Source: Hyphomonadaceae bacterium
Lineage (GTDB): Bacteria > Pseudomonadota > Alphaproteobacteria > Caulobacterales > Aquidulcibacteraceae
NCBI GenBank assembly: GCA_022843225.1
Contig: JALHOC010000019.1
Coordinates: 1 to 38,289, forward strand
Direction: 5' to 3'
DNA length: 38,289 bases
Positions 25,606-37,005 of this stretch are shown here, piece by piece. The translations under genes and the position numbers were made by a program. The notes beneath the pieces are model-generated. The model ran no database searches, was not told the origin of the DNA, and saw only the letters and a list, made by a program, of their open reading frames with translations. Numbering within the stretch: position 1 is the first letter of the stretch; each line of letters starts with the position of its first letter.

Positions 25606-27153
25606 CTAGCGCAAAATGCCAGCCTCAACCAGGATACGACGTGCGGGTTCGACGCCTGCGCCATAGCGCCTCCACCTGCCCACTGACTTAGTGTTAATCG
25701 GTTCTCGCACCTGAGCGGAGCTAAGCGTGGCAACCGGTGCATCGTTTTCGTGTGGCTGCAAACAAGCCTCGTTCCAAGGCAAGCCGCAGAAGGCGACGAT
25801 CTTGCGGCTCATAGTATCGGGATCACTCACAAGGTCCTCGTAGCCAACCTCCGTGAAGCCATCGGCTGGCAAATTCTCGCGCCAGTGCGCAACCAATCGA
25901 TCAAAGAAGACGAAATAGCGCGCGGTGTCTTCGAGGTCATAGGAATAAGCGTACGCGCTCCCGCCCAGGAATTGCCGGTAATTGCCGACAATTGAATCCA
26001 TCGGATCGCGCCTTAAGCAAAGAATCCGTGCGTTCGGGAGAGCACGATTTATCAAGCCTGAATAAAGAAAATTCAATGGCAGCTTGTCCACAAACCTGGC
26101 TGCGCCGCTGGAAATGCGCTGGCGTGCAGCGTCTTCATACTCCCGACCCAAGACTGCCAAGTCGGCCTTCGCCGCTGCCTGAAAAGCCTCTGAAGAATAG
26201 CTGATTGTGACGTTTGCGTGTTTGTGGATTAGAGCTGGGAATGTCGGTAGTTCGCCCGCGCTCGCCACGTCGGGGTGTGCACTGATGATGCGCTCGACGA
26301 GCGTCGTCCCCGATCTCGGCAATCCGACAACAAAAATGGGCGCCGTCGTGGGATGCCCACCTGCATGAGATTTGCCCGAAGATGTCGCGGCCGACGCGGC
26401 AAAAATCGCGCGCGTTTGGTCAGTCGAAAAGCTGACCTTGTCCTTCATGGCGCGTTTGGCAAACCCTAACGCAGCGAGCGCAAGCTCATATTGCCCTATC
26501 TCTTCATAGGACCTGACTAGCGCGTGACCGATCTGCGCGGCCTCCTCGCCATCCTTACCAAGCCGATTAAACAAGCTCTCCAACTTCGCGACATAGTTGC
26601 GCTCGGGAGTCTGCTTTCGAAGATTGACCAGCGACAGGTAGGCCGGAGTGAAATCGGGATCACATTCGATGCAGGTCTCATAAGCGCGCGCGGCACCGTC
26701 TATGTCGCCCAAAACTGCTAACGCTGCACCAAGATTGAGCCAGTATTGCGCTTGGCCCGGCGCAATCGCTACGGCCTTCTGAAACGCGTCACGGGCGCGG
26801 TCGTAGTGATCGACGCGAGTGAAGACGAAGCCCAATAAATCCCACGTCGGCGCATCGGTCGGCTCCAGAATCAACGCGCGTTCTGCGACAACTCGAGCCT
26901 CTGAAACACGCCCCAGGTCGGCATAGCATTTGGCCAGATAGACGTAGGCCAAGGGGTATTGAGGGAGGCGCAGCACCGCATGGGCGGCAAACTCGCCCGC
27001 AATACGGTGCTGCCCTTTGCGGGATGCGATCCGCGCCGCCAACAGAAAGAAACGTCCGTCGGCGCCGTCCGCCTTGATCCCGGTTTGGCAAACTTCAAAC
27101 GACCGATCCAGCTCGCCTGATGCGAACAGGAGTTCAGCTTGTTGATACGTCAT
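25606..27153 (-). CDS. TPR-repeat sulfotransferase
   Basis: A 515-residue fusion of about five tetratricopeptide repeats (residues 1-245) to a PAPS-dependent sulfotransferase domain. The 5'-phosphosulfate loop is VVGLPRSGTTLVERIISAHP (around 275-294); the 3'-phosphate motif is CLRRDPMDSIVGNYRQ. The catalytic base is probably His291 in SAHP (inferred). Such TPR-sulfotransferases are often found beside long TonB receptors in alphaproteobacteria. Here it lies 145 bp downstream of the 1015-residue receptor on the same strand, with a hairpin-plus-T-run between them. The acceptor (protein, glycan or small molecule) is unknown. The N-terminus has no signal peptide. Confidence 0.88.
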   Translation of the reverse strand: MTYQQAELLFASGELDRSFEVCQTGIKADGADGRFFLLAARIASRKGQHRIAGEFAAHAVLRLPQYPLAYVYLAKCYADLGRVSEARVVAERALILEPTDAPTWDLLGFVFTRVDHYDRARDAFQKAVAIAPGQAQYWLNLGAALAVLGDIDGAARAYETCIECDPDFTPAYLSLVNLRKQTPERNYVAKLESLFNRLGKDGEEAAQIGHALVRSYEEIGQYELALAALGFAKRAMKDKVSFSTDQTRAIFAASAATSSGKSHAGGHPTTAPIFVVGLPRSGTTLVERIISAHPDVASAGELPTFPALIHKHANVTISYSSEAFQAAAKADLAVLGREYEDAARQRISSGAARFVDKLPLNFLYSGLINRALPNARILCLRRDPMDSIVGNYRQFLGGSAYAYSYDLEDTARYFVFFDRLVAHWRENLPADGFTEVGYEDLVSDPDTMSRKIVAFCGLPWNEACLQPHENDAPVATLSSAQVREPINTKSVGRWRRYGAGVEPARRILVEAGILR

Positions 27154-27242
27154 GTGGCGGCACCGTTCCGCGTGAAAGGCGATGTCTAGGGAGTGCTATT
27201 AACGCGTCAAGGCCGCCGGCGGGTCGATCAGCGCCAAAAGAA

Positions 27243-27271
27243 GCGGCGGGCCCCGAGGAGGGACCCGCCGC
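27243..27271 (-). terminator. Hairpin with T-rich tail after the TonB receptor gene
   Basis: GCGGCGGG and CCCGCCGC make an 8-bp stem (27243-27250, 27264-27271); on the minus strand the stem is followed by TTCTTTT. It lies 28 bp past the stop of the receptor gene, before the sulfotransferase, so the two genes may be at least partly uncoupled. Confidence 0.7.
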
Positions 27272-27298
27272 GAAAGAAACAAACCTAGACGCCCGGCT

Positions 27299-30200
27299 TT
27301 AGAAGCTAGCGCGCGCGCCCAAGTAGAAGAACCGCCCGATCGGGCTAACCGGCGTCGCGAAAGATCCGCGATCTGGCAGCTGGTCGGTGAAGTTGTTCAC
27401 GCCGCCATAAAGACTGAACCGATCAGAGAAATCGTACTGCGCATAAAGGTCATGCACCGAACGCTCGGAGAAGTTGAAGTACTGAGAGTCAACGATCTCA
27501 GGCTGGACCGAAATCTGATCTGTCGAGAAACGGGCAGTTTCAGAGAACCAGCTGTACCCGTAGTTCAGACGGAAGTCGCCGTAGGTCCAGGTGGCGTCAA
27601 AGACAACTTGCCAATCGGGATATCCCGGATTGCCCACACTCTCAGACGGCTCGCCACCAGCGGCGTCGATGAACTGAAACGAGTCAAGGCGCGTCGCGTT
27701 CAGGCCGAACTGGAATTGGCCGATGTTACGGTCGATGCCGATATCCGCAGGATCGAGGCGATAGCGTATGCCGATATCGTACCCACTTGTCTCGTACGAG
27801 GCGACGTTGATGAACGTCGTCGTAAAGCCGGAAACACCGCCCGCTGGAATGGATAGTGCAGGAATGCCGGGGACGGTACGGTCCACAAAGTCGCAATACT
27901 GGTTTGGCTGAGGCAGATCGTAGCAGAAGTTGACTATTGTCTGCCCGCTGAGCAACTGAATGGCATTCTCCAACTCGATCGACCAATAATCGACCGAGAT
28001 AGAGAGGCCGGTGAGGATCGGTGGTTCCAGGACGATACCGTAGGTGATCGTCGACCCGGTCTCTGCCTCAAGGTCTCTGTTGCCCGAGGAGAACCCTGGG
28101 ATAGAGGTAGAGGTAGTATTGTTGAACAGATTGGGATCGGCGGGGATCAACGGATTCAAGGCGTTCAGCGCAATGAACTCCGCCGTACAATTGGCCAACC
28201 GATCGGACCCTGGATTTGCGTTCACGCGGTTGTCGTCGCACGGGTCGTTGATTTGGTTGAAAGTCTGCACTTCCGGAGAGAACAATTCCGCGACGTTTGG
28301 CGCGCGCACGGCTTCTGCTTGAGTTCCACGCACCATGAACCACTCTACCGGACGCCAACGCAGGCCATACTGCCACGTGTCGGTTTGCCCCACGGTGGAG
28401 TACTCGGATAGCCGATAGGCGGCATCCGCCGTCAGCGAGTGCGCAAACGGCATATCGGCCAGGAGCGGTATTTCCAGCTCGCCGTATATTTCGGCTACGT
28501 CGAACCGGCCGAAGCTATCCTTGCCGCGGCCATTCCAGATCACATCATATGCTGCCCAATTGACGACAGATTCAGCCGCTTCCGCGATCTCGCCCAGCGC
28601 GGCATGGTCATACTCACTCTCCTCCTCGCGATATTCGACGCCGGCTGAAAATCCGACCGGGCCCGCAGGAAGCGAAAAATAGTCTTCCGTGTCCCCGCTG
28701 ACGAATCCACTGAGCACGAATTGCGATATCGCAATCTCGTGTTGGAGCTCCGTCATGATCCAATCGCGCGCGGCATCGGACATCACGTTATTGCCGAAGA
28801 TGTTGGCAGCGATGCACTCACCTGGGTTGAAAGTCAGGAAGAAAGTCGGAAGTCCCCAATCGGATGGAACCGAAACGCCATCATTGCTTCGGCAGGTTGG
28901 TCCGAGCGGCCCAACGCCATCGGGATCGATCGCATCAATCGCTGCGAACCAGCGTTCGTTGTTACGCGTGCGGTAGCGCTGAGTCGTCTCGGTCCGCCCC
29001 CACACCATCGACGCTTCGTAGCGAATCTTGTCGGTGATATCGCCTTCGAGGCCCAGCACCGTACGATAGGTGTTACGTTCGACGTCTTGAAAAGTCGATC
29101 CAAGGTCGAAGTTGTCGCGAGCCATAAAGACGCCGCCGTAATTGTAGCCGTTCCCGGTCGGGCCGAGCGCATCGGCCACGATATTCGCAGGTATGAACGG
29201 GTTGTCGATCGGTAAGAACATGAAGAAGTCGTACGTGACTTGACCTTCAAACTGGGTCTCGGTGCGTGCCCACTTGGCTTCACCGAACACACGGTGGTTA
29301 TTGTTCAGATCGTAATGGAACCTTGCATTCAGCGTGTAGCGATCAAGGGCGGGCAAGAGCTGATCAACGAACGAATCAAGCAATGAGCCCGAGCCGCCGA
29401 TCATGGTAAAGGCACCCGCTGCGGTGCCGTTCACCCACGGCGTACCGTCCCCTAGGAAGCTTTGACCAAAAAACCCGGTCCCCGTCGTAAAATCCGAAAA
29501 CACCGTCCCCTGAGGCGAGGTATCGATGTAGCGAACATTTCGGAAGAAGTCGAAATCGGGGATCCCGTCATTCAGACCTGTGTCGGCCGGGTTTTCGACC
29601 AGCGTTTCGCGCAGACCAGGCGTCGAGAAATCGCGATCGCGCGAATTCAGCTCTTCGGCTTGAGACATCTCGAACGACAGCGCGATGTTCCCGCGGCCGT
29701 TCGCGAAATTGGTGCCTGCGATCACGCTCGCGAAAAGATCTGCCGCGCCGCCAGCTTCCGGTTCGCCATACTGAAACCGACCCTGCACGCCGCTGAAATC
29801 ATCCCGCATGATGAAGTTGACAACGCCGGTGACCGCATCGGCGCCGTAAATGGCCGAGGCGCCGCCTGTCAGAACTTCCACACGTTCCACGAGATCAATC
29901 GGAATGGTGTTCACGTCGACCGCAGCCGAGCCCTCGTCACCCGCCACATGACGACGACCGTCAACAAGCACAAGTGTGCGCTGCGTTCCGAGGCTGCGCA
30001 GATCGAGCAGGTTCAAGCCCTGGGTTCCACCATTTTCGGTGTCTGCGGAATCTTCCGAGTCGAAAGAGTTCAACAGCGCAGGCATGTCCTGGATGAACGA
30101 GGTCATGTTTGTCGCGCCAGATTGCTGGATCGTCGCGGCGTCAGCCGACGCGACCGGGTTCGACAGAACGAAGTCATTCTGACGAATGCGCGTACCGGTA

Positions 30201-30346
30201 ACGATGATCTCTTCTTCCTCAGCGCTGGCGTCCTGCGCCATAGCGTTCACTGGCGCGAGCGCCATGGCCGCAGCCGCCGCCCCTGCCAAACACGTTGTGT
30301 AGGAAAGGAAGTTCTTGCGGCTACCCGCAGCCATCTTCTTGCTCAT
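27299..30346 (-). CDS. Long TonB-dependent outer-membrane receptor
   Basis: A 1015-residue receptor of the long type common in Caulobacterales and Sphingomonadales. Signal peptide about 1-37 (AMA-Q); TonB box EEEIIVTGTRI (about 43-53). The plug runs with LDLRSLGTQRTLVLVDGRRHV, VDVNTIPIDLVERVEVLTGGASAIYGADAVTGVVNFIMR. The barrel has many aromatic strands, a Cys-containing extracellular loop (NFCYDLPQPNQYC) and the C-terminal FFYLGARASF. AGAGGGG stands before ATG 30346. Ligand unknown; members of this branch often take up glycans or peptides, which is family knowledge, not read from the sequence. The adjacent TPR-sulfotransferase is its likely partner. Confidence 0.93.
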   Translation of the reverse strand: MSKKMAAGSRKNFLSYTTCLAGAAAAAMALAPVNAMAQDASAEEEEIIVTGTRIRQNDFVLSNPVASADAATIQQSGATNMTSFIQDMPALLNSFDSEDSADTENGGTQGLNLLDLRSLGTQRTLVLVDGRRHVAGDEGSAAVDVNTIPIDLVERVEVLTGGASAIYGADAVTGVVNFIMRDDFSGVQGRFQYGEPEAGGAADLFASVIAGTNFANGRGNIALSFEMSQAEELNSRDRDFSTPGLRETLVENPADTGLNDGIPDFDFFRNVRYIDTSPQGTVFSDFTTGTGFFGQSFLGDGTPWVNGTAAGAFTMIGGSGSLLDSFVDQLLPALDRYTLNARFHYDLNNNHRVFGEAKWARTETQFEGQVTYDFFMFLPIDNPFIPANIVADALGPTGNGYNYGGVFMARDNFDLGSTFQDVERNTYRTVLGLEGDITDKIRYEASMVWGRTETTQRYRTRNNERWFAAIDAIDPDGVGPLGPTCRSNDGVSVPSDWGLPTFFLTFNPGECIAANIFGNNVMSDAARDWIMTELQHEIAISQFVLSGFVSGDTEDYFSLPAGPVGFSAGVEYREEESEYDHAALGEIAEAAESVVNWAAYDVIWNGRGKDSFGRFDVAEIYGELEIPLLADMPFAHSLTADAAYRLSEYSTVGQTDTWQYGLRWRPVEWFMVRGTQAEAVRAPNVAELFSPEVQTFNQINDPCDDNRVNANPGSDRLANCTAEFIALNALNPLIPADPNLFNNTTSTSIPGFSSGNRDLEAETGSTITYGIVLEPPILTGLSISVDYWSIELENAIQLLSGQTIVNFCYDLPQPNQYCDFVDRTVPGIPALSIPAGGVSGFTTTFINVASYETSGYDIGIRYRLDPADIGIDRNIGQFQFGLNATRLDSFQFIDAAGGEPSESVGNPGYPDWQVVFDATWTYGDFRLNYGYSWFSETARFSTDQISVQPEIVDSQYFNFSERSVHDLYAQYDFSDRFSLYGGVNNFTDQLPDRGSFATPVSPIGRFFYLGARASF

Positions 30347-30744
30347 CTGCTACCCCTCTTCGTTCGACCAGGGATTTCCCCCCAATCACCCGGACCGCGC
30401 CGCGCGCCGATCGCTCAGCAGGCTGTCCCCAAAAACCCATATCCAGCCCACGACTCGGATCAGCTAGTGGGATTGTCAGCCTAAAGCGGTATCCGAGCCG
30501 TTTGCTGGATGCAAACGCTTGTCGCGGAATCGACCCAATCTCACCACGTTGTTGTTGTTAATTTGTCACAACAGCCTCAGCCATCGACGCGGGCGTGGCG
30601 CACATCGGCAGTTCGTGCGCAGTTTGCGCCTATGCCGCCCGAAAGGCTACGCGGCGGCGGCCTTCAACTACACCGCCGCGATCCGGCCTCGCACCGGCCC
30701 ACGTGCTCATTGGGCCATGCGCCCCAACCTCAAAACTCTTTACG
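30347..30744. other. Intergenic region upstream of the long TonB receptor
   Basis: 398 bp between the receptor start and the reductase remnant. No gene is convincing: the frames seen are short and of low quality. It holds a 19-bp palindrome (see 30499-30517) and CG-rich stretches; it is the likely promoter and leader region of the receptor. Confidence 0.5.
30499..30517. promoter_or_regulatory. 19-bp palindrome upstream of the long TonB receptor
   Basis: CGTTTGC, TGGAT, GCAAACG is a perfect 7-5-7 inverted repeat, 153-171 bp upstream of the receptor ATG. It looks like a repressor dimer site (for example LacI- or GntR-like), but no such regulator is nearby. Confidence 0.45.
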
Positions 30745-31177
30745 GCTCAATCCGTATCTAACGCCTTCATTCCCGCTTCGTCATAGCGCTCGCCCTTGAC
30801 GCGCTCGGCCAGCGCGCCGAGGCGCGCGATGTCGGCGTCGGTAAGCGTCACGCCCGCCGCGCCAAGATTAGTTTGCAAATTGGCGAGCTTGGTCGTGCCC
30901 GGAATGACGTGAACGTTGGGCGCGCGCGCCAGCACCCAGGCCAGGGCAATCTGCGCGGCCTTGGCGTTTTTCTCCACCGCCACCGCTTCGATCTCGCGCA
31001 CAAGCGCGCGGTTGGCCTCGAAGGCATCGCCGGCAAAACGCGGCGACATCACACGGCGAAAGTCTTGCGCGCTGGCTGCCTCCACGGAGAACGCGCCCGT
31101 CAGCATGCCGCGCCCAAGCGGCGAATACGCCACCAGCGAAGCCCCAACCTCTGTGATCGCAGGCAGCACGTTCTGCT
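30745..31177 (-). pseudogene. 3' fragment of an aldo/keto reductase gene (duplicate of 33594-34026)
   Basis: 433 bp that duplicate the end of the intact reductase gene at 33596-34579, same strand. It encodes residues from about 185 to the stop, in frame, and lacks the N-terminal half with the catalytic residues. Only three differences from the intact copy were found, at 30750, 30756 and 30759; all are synonymous and all fall in the last five codons, while 30760-31177 matches without a difference. Homology ends abruptly at 31177, 26 bp from the stop of the TonB receptor gene. An in-frame ATG at 31169 could still give a 140-residue peptide, but it would be inactive. Confidence 0.92.
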
Positions 31178-31203
31178 AGCGGCGGGATGCTGGTGCGCGA
31201 TCG

Positions 31204-33435
31204 CTAGAAGGTGCGCGACACTTGGAGTCTCAGTGTGCGGGGCGCTCCGGGTCGCCCGGCGATCGCTAAGGTATAGTCGGCAGTGCCGACGACGTATTCC
31301 TCGTCGGTCAGGTTGGAGCCAACCAACACGGCTTCCCAATCACCACCCGCTGACGTCCACCCCAGGCGGGCGTTGAGCACGCTATAGCCCTCCTGCTGCT
31401 GTGCGTAATTGCTTACGCCGGCGGCGGCGCCGTCGTTGGCAGCGGTAAAGAAGACGCCCGTCTGGTGGCGCAAGTCAGCGCCCAGAAAAATCTCACTCGC
31501 GTTGCTCAACACCCAAGCATAGCGACCACCGATCGTGAACGCCCATTCCGGCGCGTTGTTCAGCGTATTGCCGTCGGCGCTAAAGGTGCCGAGCGTATTG
31601 GTGAATGCGCCTTCGTAGTCGACGTACGTCGCATCGAGATAGGCTAGATTGGCGAACAGATCGATGTTGGACGCCGGCCGTGCGGTGATTTCCAGCTCAG
31701 CGCCATTTACCTCTGCGGTCGCCGCGTTCTGTGTCAGCGCGCCCAGATTGCGGAAGCTTTGGACCTGTAAGTCCGTGTAGTCGTAATGGAACACAGAAAG
31801 GTTTGTTCGCAGCCTGTCGTCAAACCAAGACGCTTTCACTCCGCCTTCATAAGCCCAAAGGAATTCAGGCCCATAACCTGCGCTCGCATCGACAGCATTG
31901 TTGGAGCCATAATCAAAACCGCCGCTCTTGAACCCGCGTGTCGCCGACACGTAGAGCAAGACCTCGTCAAGGCGATAGTTCAGGCCAAGCTTTGGCGTCA
32001 CGGCCTCGAAATCGCGCTGCGTGTCCACGATGAAGGGGTTTGAGAAGAACGGCGAGCCGATGATAACCGGCCCGTTTTCCGCCACACGCGGATCGAAGGA
32101 GACAGAAGCGGTCCAAAAATCGTTTAGCTGATAGTCCTTTTGGTCTTGAGTCCAGCGGATCCCAGCCACAACGGAAAGCGCGTCCGTCAAGAAATATTCG
32201 CCCTGCGCAAACAGCGCGACCGACTCAGAGACAAGGTCTGGACGCTGAATGTGGGACACGCCGAAAGGAATGACCGCCAACGTCAAAGGTTCTTGGTTTT
32301 CCTCGCGGAAATAGTAGGCGCCCAGCACAAAATTGAAGCGCTCATAATCGCCGATAAGATTGAACTCTTGGCTGATTTGTTCATGCCGGATCGGCGAAAT
32401 CAGATTGCGCAGAATTGGCGACGAACTCGAATCCGCATCCGCTTCAATCGAACCCCGGAATTGGCGATAAGCCGTGAGCGACCGGACTCGCAGGCCGTCG
32501 GTGAGATCGGCATTAAACTCCGCGGCGACGCCCGTGATGCGGGCGATGGTGCGGTTGTCTGCGTCGGCGGCGATTTCGCTGAAATCGCCGAGAATGCTGT
32601 CTTCAAGGGGCAGCCCCGTGGGACGCAGCAATTTGGGATATTGTCCAAGCGCGCTATCCGACGAGGTGTGATCGACACGCAGTGTGAGATCGGCGTTCGC
32701 ACCAATGGGAAACAGGAGCTGGCCGCGCACGCCCCAGAAGTCTTCGTCCTCCAGGTCGGGACCGGTCGAATTGTTGCCCAGATATCCATCATGGACTGAG
32801 CGGTTCAACGCCAAGCTCCCGAGCACGCCGCCATCGCCAATCGGGCCGCTCACATAGCCGGCCGCGCCGAATTGGTTGAAGTCACCTGCGGTCAGCTGGA
32901 CGCGGCCTTCGAACTCTTCGCTTGGCCGGCGCGAGACAATGTTGATGGTGCCGCCGACTGCGTTGCGCCCATATAACGTGCCTTGCGGACCGCGCAGAAC
33001 CTCTATGCGCTCAACGTCCAGGAAATTGCTCAAATAGCTGAGCGGGCGGGCGAGATAGACTCCATCAAGGTGGGTGGTCGAGCTCGGATCCGATCCAATA
33101 AAAACAATGTTGGACCCGACGCCGCGGATGTAAACCTGCGTGTAGCCGCTGAGATCCGACACTTGCAAACCCGGCGCGTAGCCGACTAGGTCCTGTACAT
33201 TCGAGAGTCCCCGCTCCTCAAGATCATCGGCGCTCAGAACACTGACAGCCAACGGCGTCGACTGAACCGCGCTCTCGCCCTGCTTGGTCGCCGTAACGAT
33301 GATCTCCTGGAGCGCCGGCGGGTTGTCCTGGGCCCAGGCGCTGCCGGCCGAAGCCACGAGGGCCGTCGCGGCCAGAAGCAGCGCGCGCAGCGCGCGACGT
33401 GTGGGAAGTGCGGCTAGGGCGTGCATGCGGGTCAT
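31204..33435 (-). CDS. TonB-dependent outer-membrane receptor, bracketed by reductase repeats
   Basis: A 743-residue receptor from ATG 33435 (GGGGGGA upstream; a GTG eight codons earlier is possible). The Arg-rich signal peptide ends AWAQ; the TonB box is LQEIIVTATKQ. Plug motifs are complete: VQDLVGYAPGLQVSD, YIRGVGSN, LDGVYLARP, ERIEVLRGPQGTLYGRNAVGGTINIVSRRP. A barrel with NLTDEEY and C-terminal LRLQVSRTF follows. It belongs to the 'iron complex / other ligand' receptor class with VSVLSADDLEERGLSNVQDL. It lies between a whole and a partial copy of the aldo/keto reductase gene. Ligand unknown. Confidence 0.92.
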   Translation of the reverse strand: MTRMHALAALPTRRALRALLLAATALVASAGSAWAQDNPPALQEIIVTATKQGESAVQSTPLAVSVLSADDLEERGLSNVQDLVGYAPGLQVSDLSGYTQVYIRGVGSNIVFIGSDPSSTTHLDGVYLARPLSYLSNFLDVERIEVLRGPQGTLYGRNAVGGTINIVSRRPSEEFEGRVQLTAGDFNQFGAAGYVSGPIGDGGVLGSLALNRSVHDGYLGNNSTGPDLEDEDFWGVRGQLLFPIGANADLTLRVDHTSSDSALGQYPKLLRPTGLPLEDSILGDFSEIAADADNRTIARITGVAAEFNADLTDGLRVRSLTAYRQFRGSIEADADSSSSPILRNLISPIRHEQISQEFNLIGDYERFNFVLGAYYFREENQEPLTLAVIPFGVSHIQRPDLVSESVALFAQGEYFLTDALSVVAGIRWTQDQKDYQLNDFWTASVSFDPRVAENGPVIIGSPFFSNPFIVDTQRDFEAVTPKLGLNYRLDEVLLYVSATRGFKSGGFDYGSNNAVDASAGYGPEFLWAYEGGVKASWFDDRLRTNLSVFHYDYTDLQVQSFRNLGALTQNAATAEVNGAELEITARPASNIDLFANLAYLDATYVDYEGAFTNTLGTFSADGNTLNNAPEWAFTIGGRYAWVLSNASEIFLGADLRHQTGVFFTAANDGAAAGVSNYAQQQEGYSVLNARLGWTSAGGDWEAVLVGSNLTDEEYVVGTADYTLAIAGRPGAPRTLRLQVSRTF

Positions 33436-33593
33436 TGGGGTCCCCCCTTTGCCCAGCACATCGTGGCGCCGGGGCGTGTTATGACCTCATTTTTACCCTC
33501 TGTTCCTCCCAAAGCGCTGCGCATTCTCTGGGCAAGCGAATTCGCGGGGTCTGCGTGTACCGTTCAGCGGGCAAGCACACCCCCACGCACCAT

Positions 33594-34026
33594 GCTCAGT
33601 CCGTGTCCAACGCCTTCATTCCCGCTTCGTCATAGCGCTCGCCCTTGACGCGCTCGGCCAGCGCGCCGAGGCGCGCGATGTCGGCGTCGGTAAGCGTCAC
33701 GCCCGCCGCGCCAAGATTAGTTTGCAAATTGGCGAGCTTGGTCGTGCCCGGAATGACGTGAACGTTGGGCGCGCGCGCCAGCACCCAGGCCAGGGCAATC
33801 TGCGCGGCCTTGGCGTTTTTCTCCACCGCCACCGCTTCGATCTCGCGCACAAGCGCGCGGTTGGCCTCGAAGGCATCGCCGGCAAAACGCGGCGACATCA
33901 CACGGCGAAAGTCTTGCGCGCTGGCTGCCTCCACGGAGAACGCGCCCGTCAGCATGCCGCGCCCAAGCGGCGAATACGCCACCAGCGAAGCCCCAACCTC
34001 TGTGATCGCAGGCAGCACGTTCTGCT
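33594..34026 (-). repeat. Parent copy of the duplicated reductase 3' end
   Basis: This part of the intact aldo/keto reductase gene corresponds to 30745-31177, 2849 bp away in direct orientation. The two copies differ at three positions, all near the stop codon. Confidence 0.95.
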
Positions 34027-34579
34027 CGACGTCACGAGTGAAAATCGAATACTCGGTCTGGATCGCCGCGATCGGATGCACTTTGGCGCCGCGGCGGATG
34101 TTTTCTGAGCTGGCTTCGGACAAGCCAATCGCGCGCACTTTGCCTTCCTGCACCAACTTCGCCATCGCGCCGATCGTTTCCTCGATGGGGCGGCTTTTAT
34201 CGGGGCGATGCAGATAATAGAGATCGACGTGATCGGTACGCAGGCGCGTCAGCGATTGCTCGATCGCACGGCGCATATTGGTTTCGGAACCATCGACGCC
34301 GAGGCGCCGCCCCGTCGCCCAATCCACCACCGGGCCGAATTTGGTGGCGATGAACACCTTGTCGCGTTTGCCGGCAAAGGCTTCGCCGAGCTGTTCTTCG
34401 TTGGTCATGTAGAGTTCGGCGGTGTCGAAATGATCGACGCCGAGATCGATGGCTTTATGGATCAGCGCATTCACGTCAGCCTGCGTGGTCGGCGGGCCAT
34501 AGAAGGCCGCCAGCCCCATGCACCCCAACCCGATTGGGTTCACGTGCGGGCCGCCCCGGCCGAGTTCGCGCTTCGCCAT
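33596..34579 (-). CDS. Aldo/keto reductase
   Basis: A 327-residue TIM-barrel oxidoreductase using NADPH. The catalytic tetrad is complete: D52, Y57 (FDTAELY), K80 (IATKFG) and H124 (YYLHRPD). NADP-binding motifs near the end (YSPLGRGMLTG, IPGTTKLANLQTNL) fit the AKR11/AKR13-like group. Substrate unknown. It starts 20 bp from the divergent uvrB start. Its 3' part is duplicated downstream beyond the TonB receptor gene. Confidence 0.93.
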   Translation of the reverse strand: MAKRELGRGGPHVNPIGLGCMGLAAFYGPPTTQADVNALIHKAIDLGVDHFDTAELYMTNEEQLGEAFAGKRDKVFIATKFGPVVDWATGRRLGVDGSETNMRRAIEQSLTRLRTDHVDLYYLHRPDKSRPIEETIGAMAKLVQEGKVRAIGLSEASSENIRRGAKVHPIAAIQTEYSIFTRDVEQNVLPAITEVGASLVAYSPLGRGMLTGAFSVEAASAQDFRRVMSPRFAGDAFEANRALVREIEAVAVEKNAKAAQIALAWVLARAPNVHVIPGTTKLANLQTNLGAAGVTLTDADIARLGALAERVKGERYDEAGMKALDTD

Positions 34580-34599
34580 GATCTGCCTCCGTTCGATCT

Positions 34600-36966
<2,367 letters not shown>

Positions 36967-37005
36967 TGACTTGCGCGTATCGATTGAGGCGCGCATTTTC
37001 TGCCG

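Noticed and set aside
30745-34026. A TonB receptor carried by a transposon
   Set aside because: No transposase is present and the flanking repeat is a piece of an ordinary gene, not an IS end.
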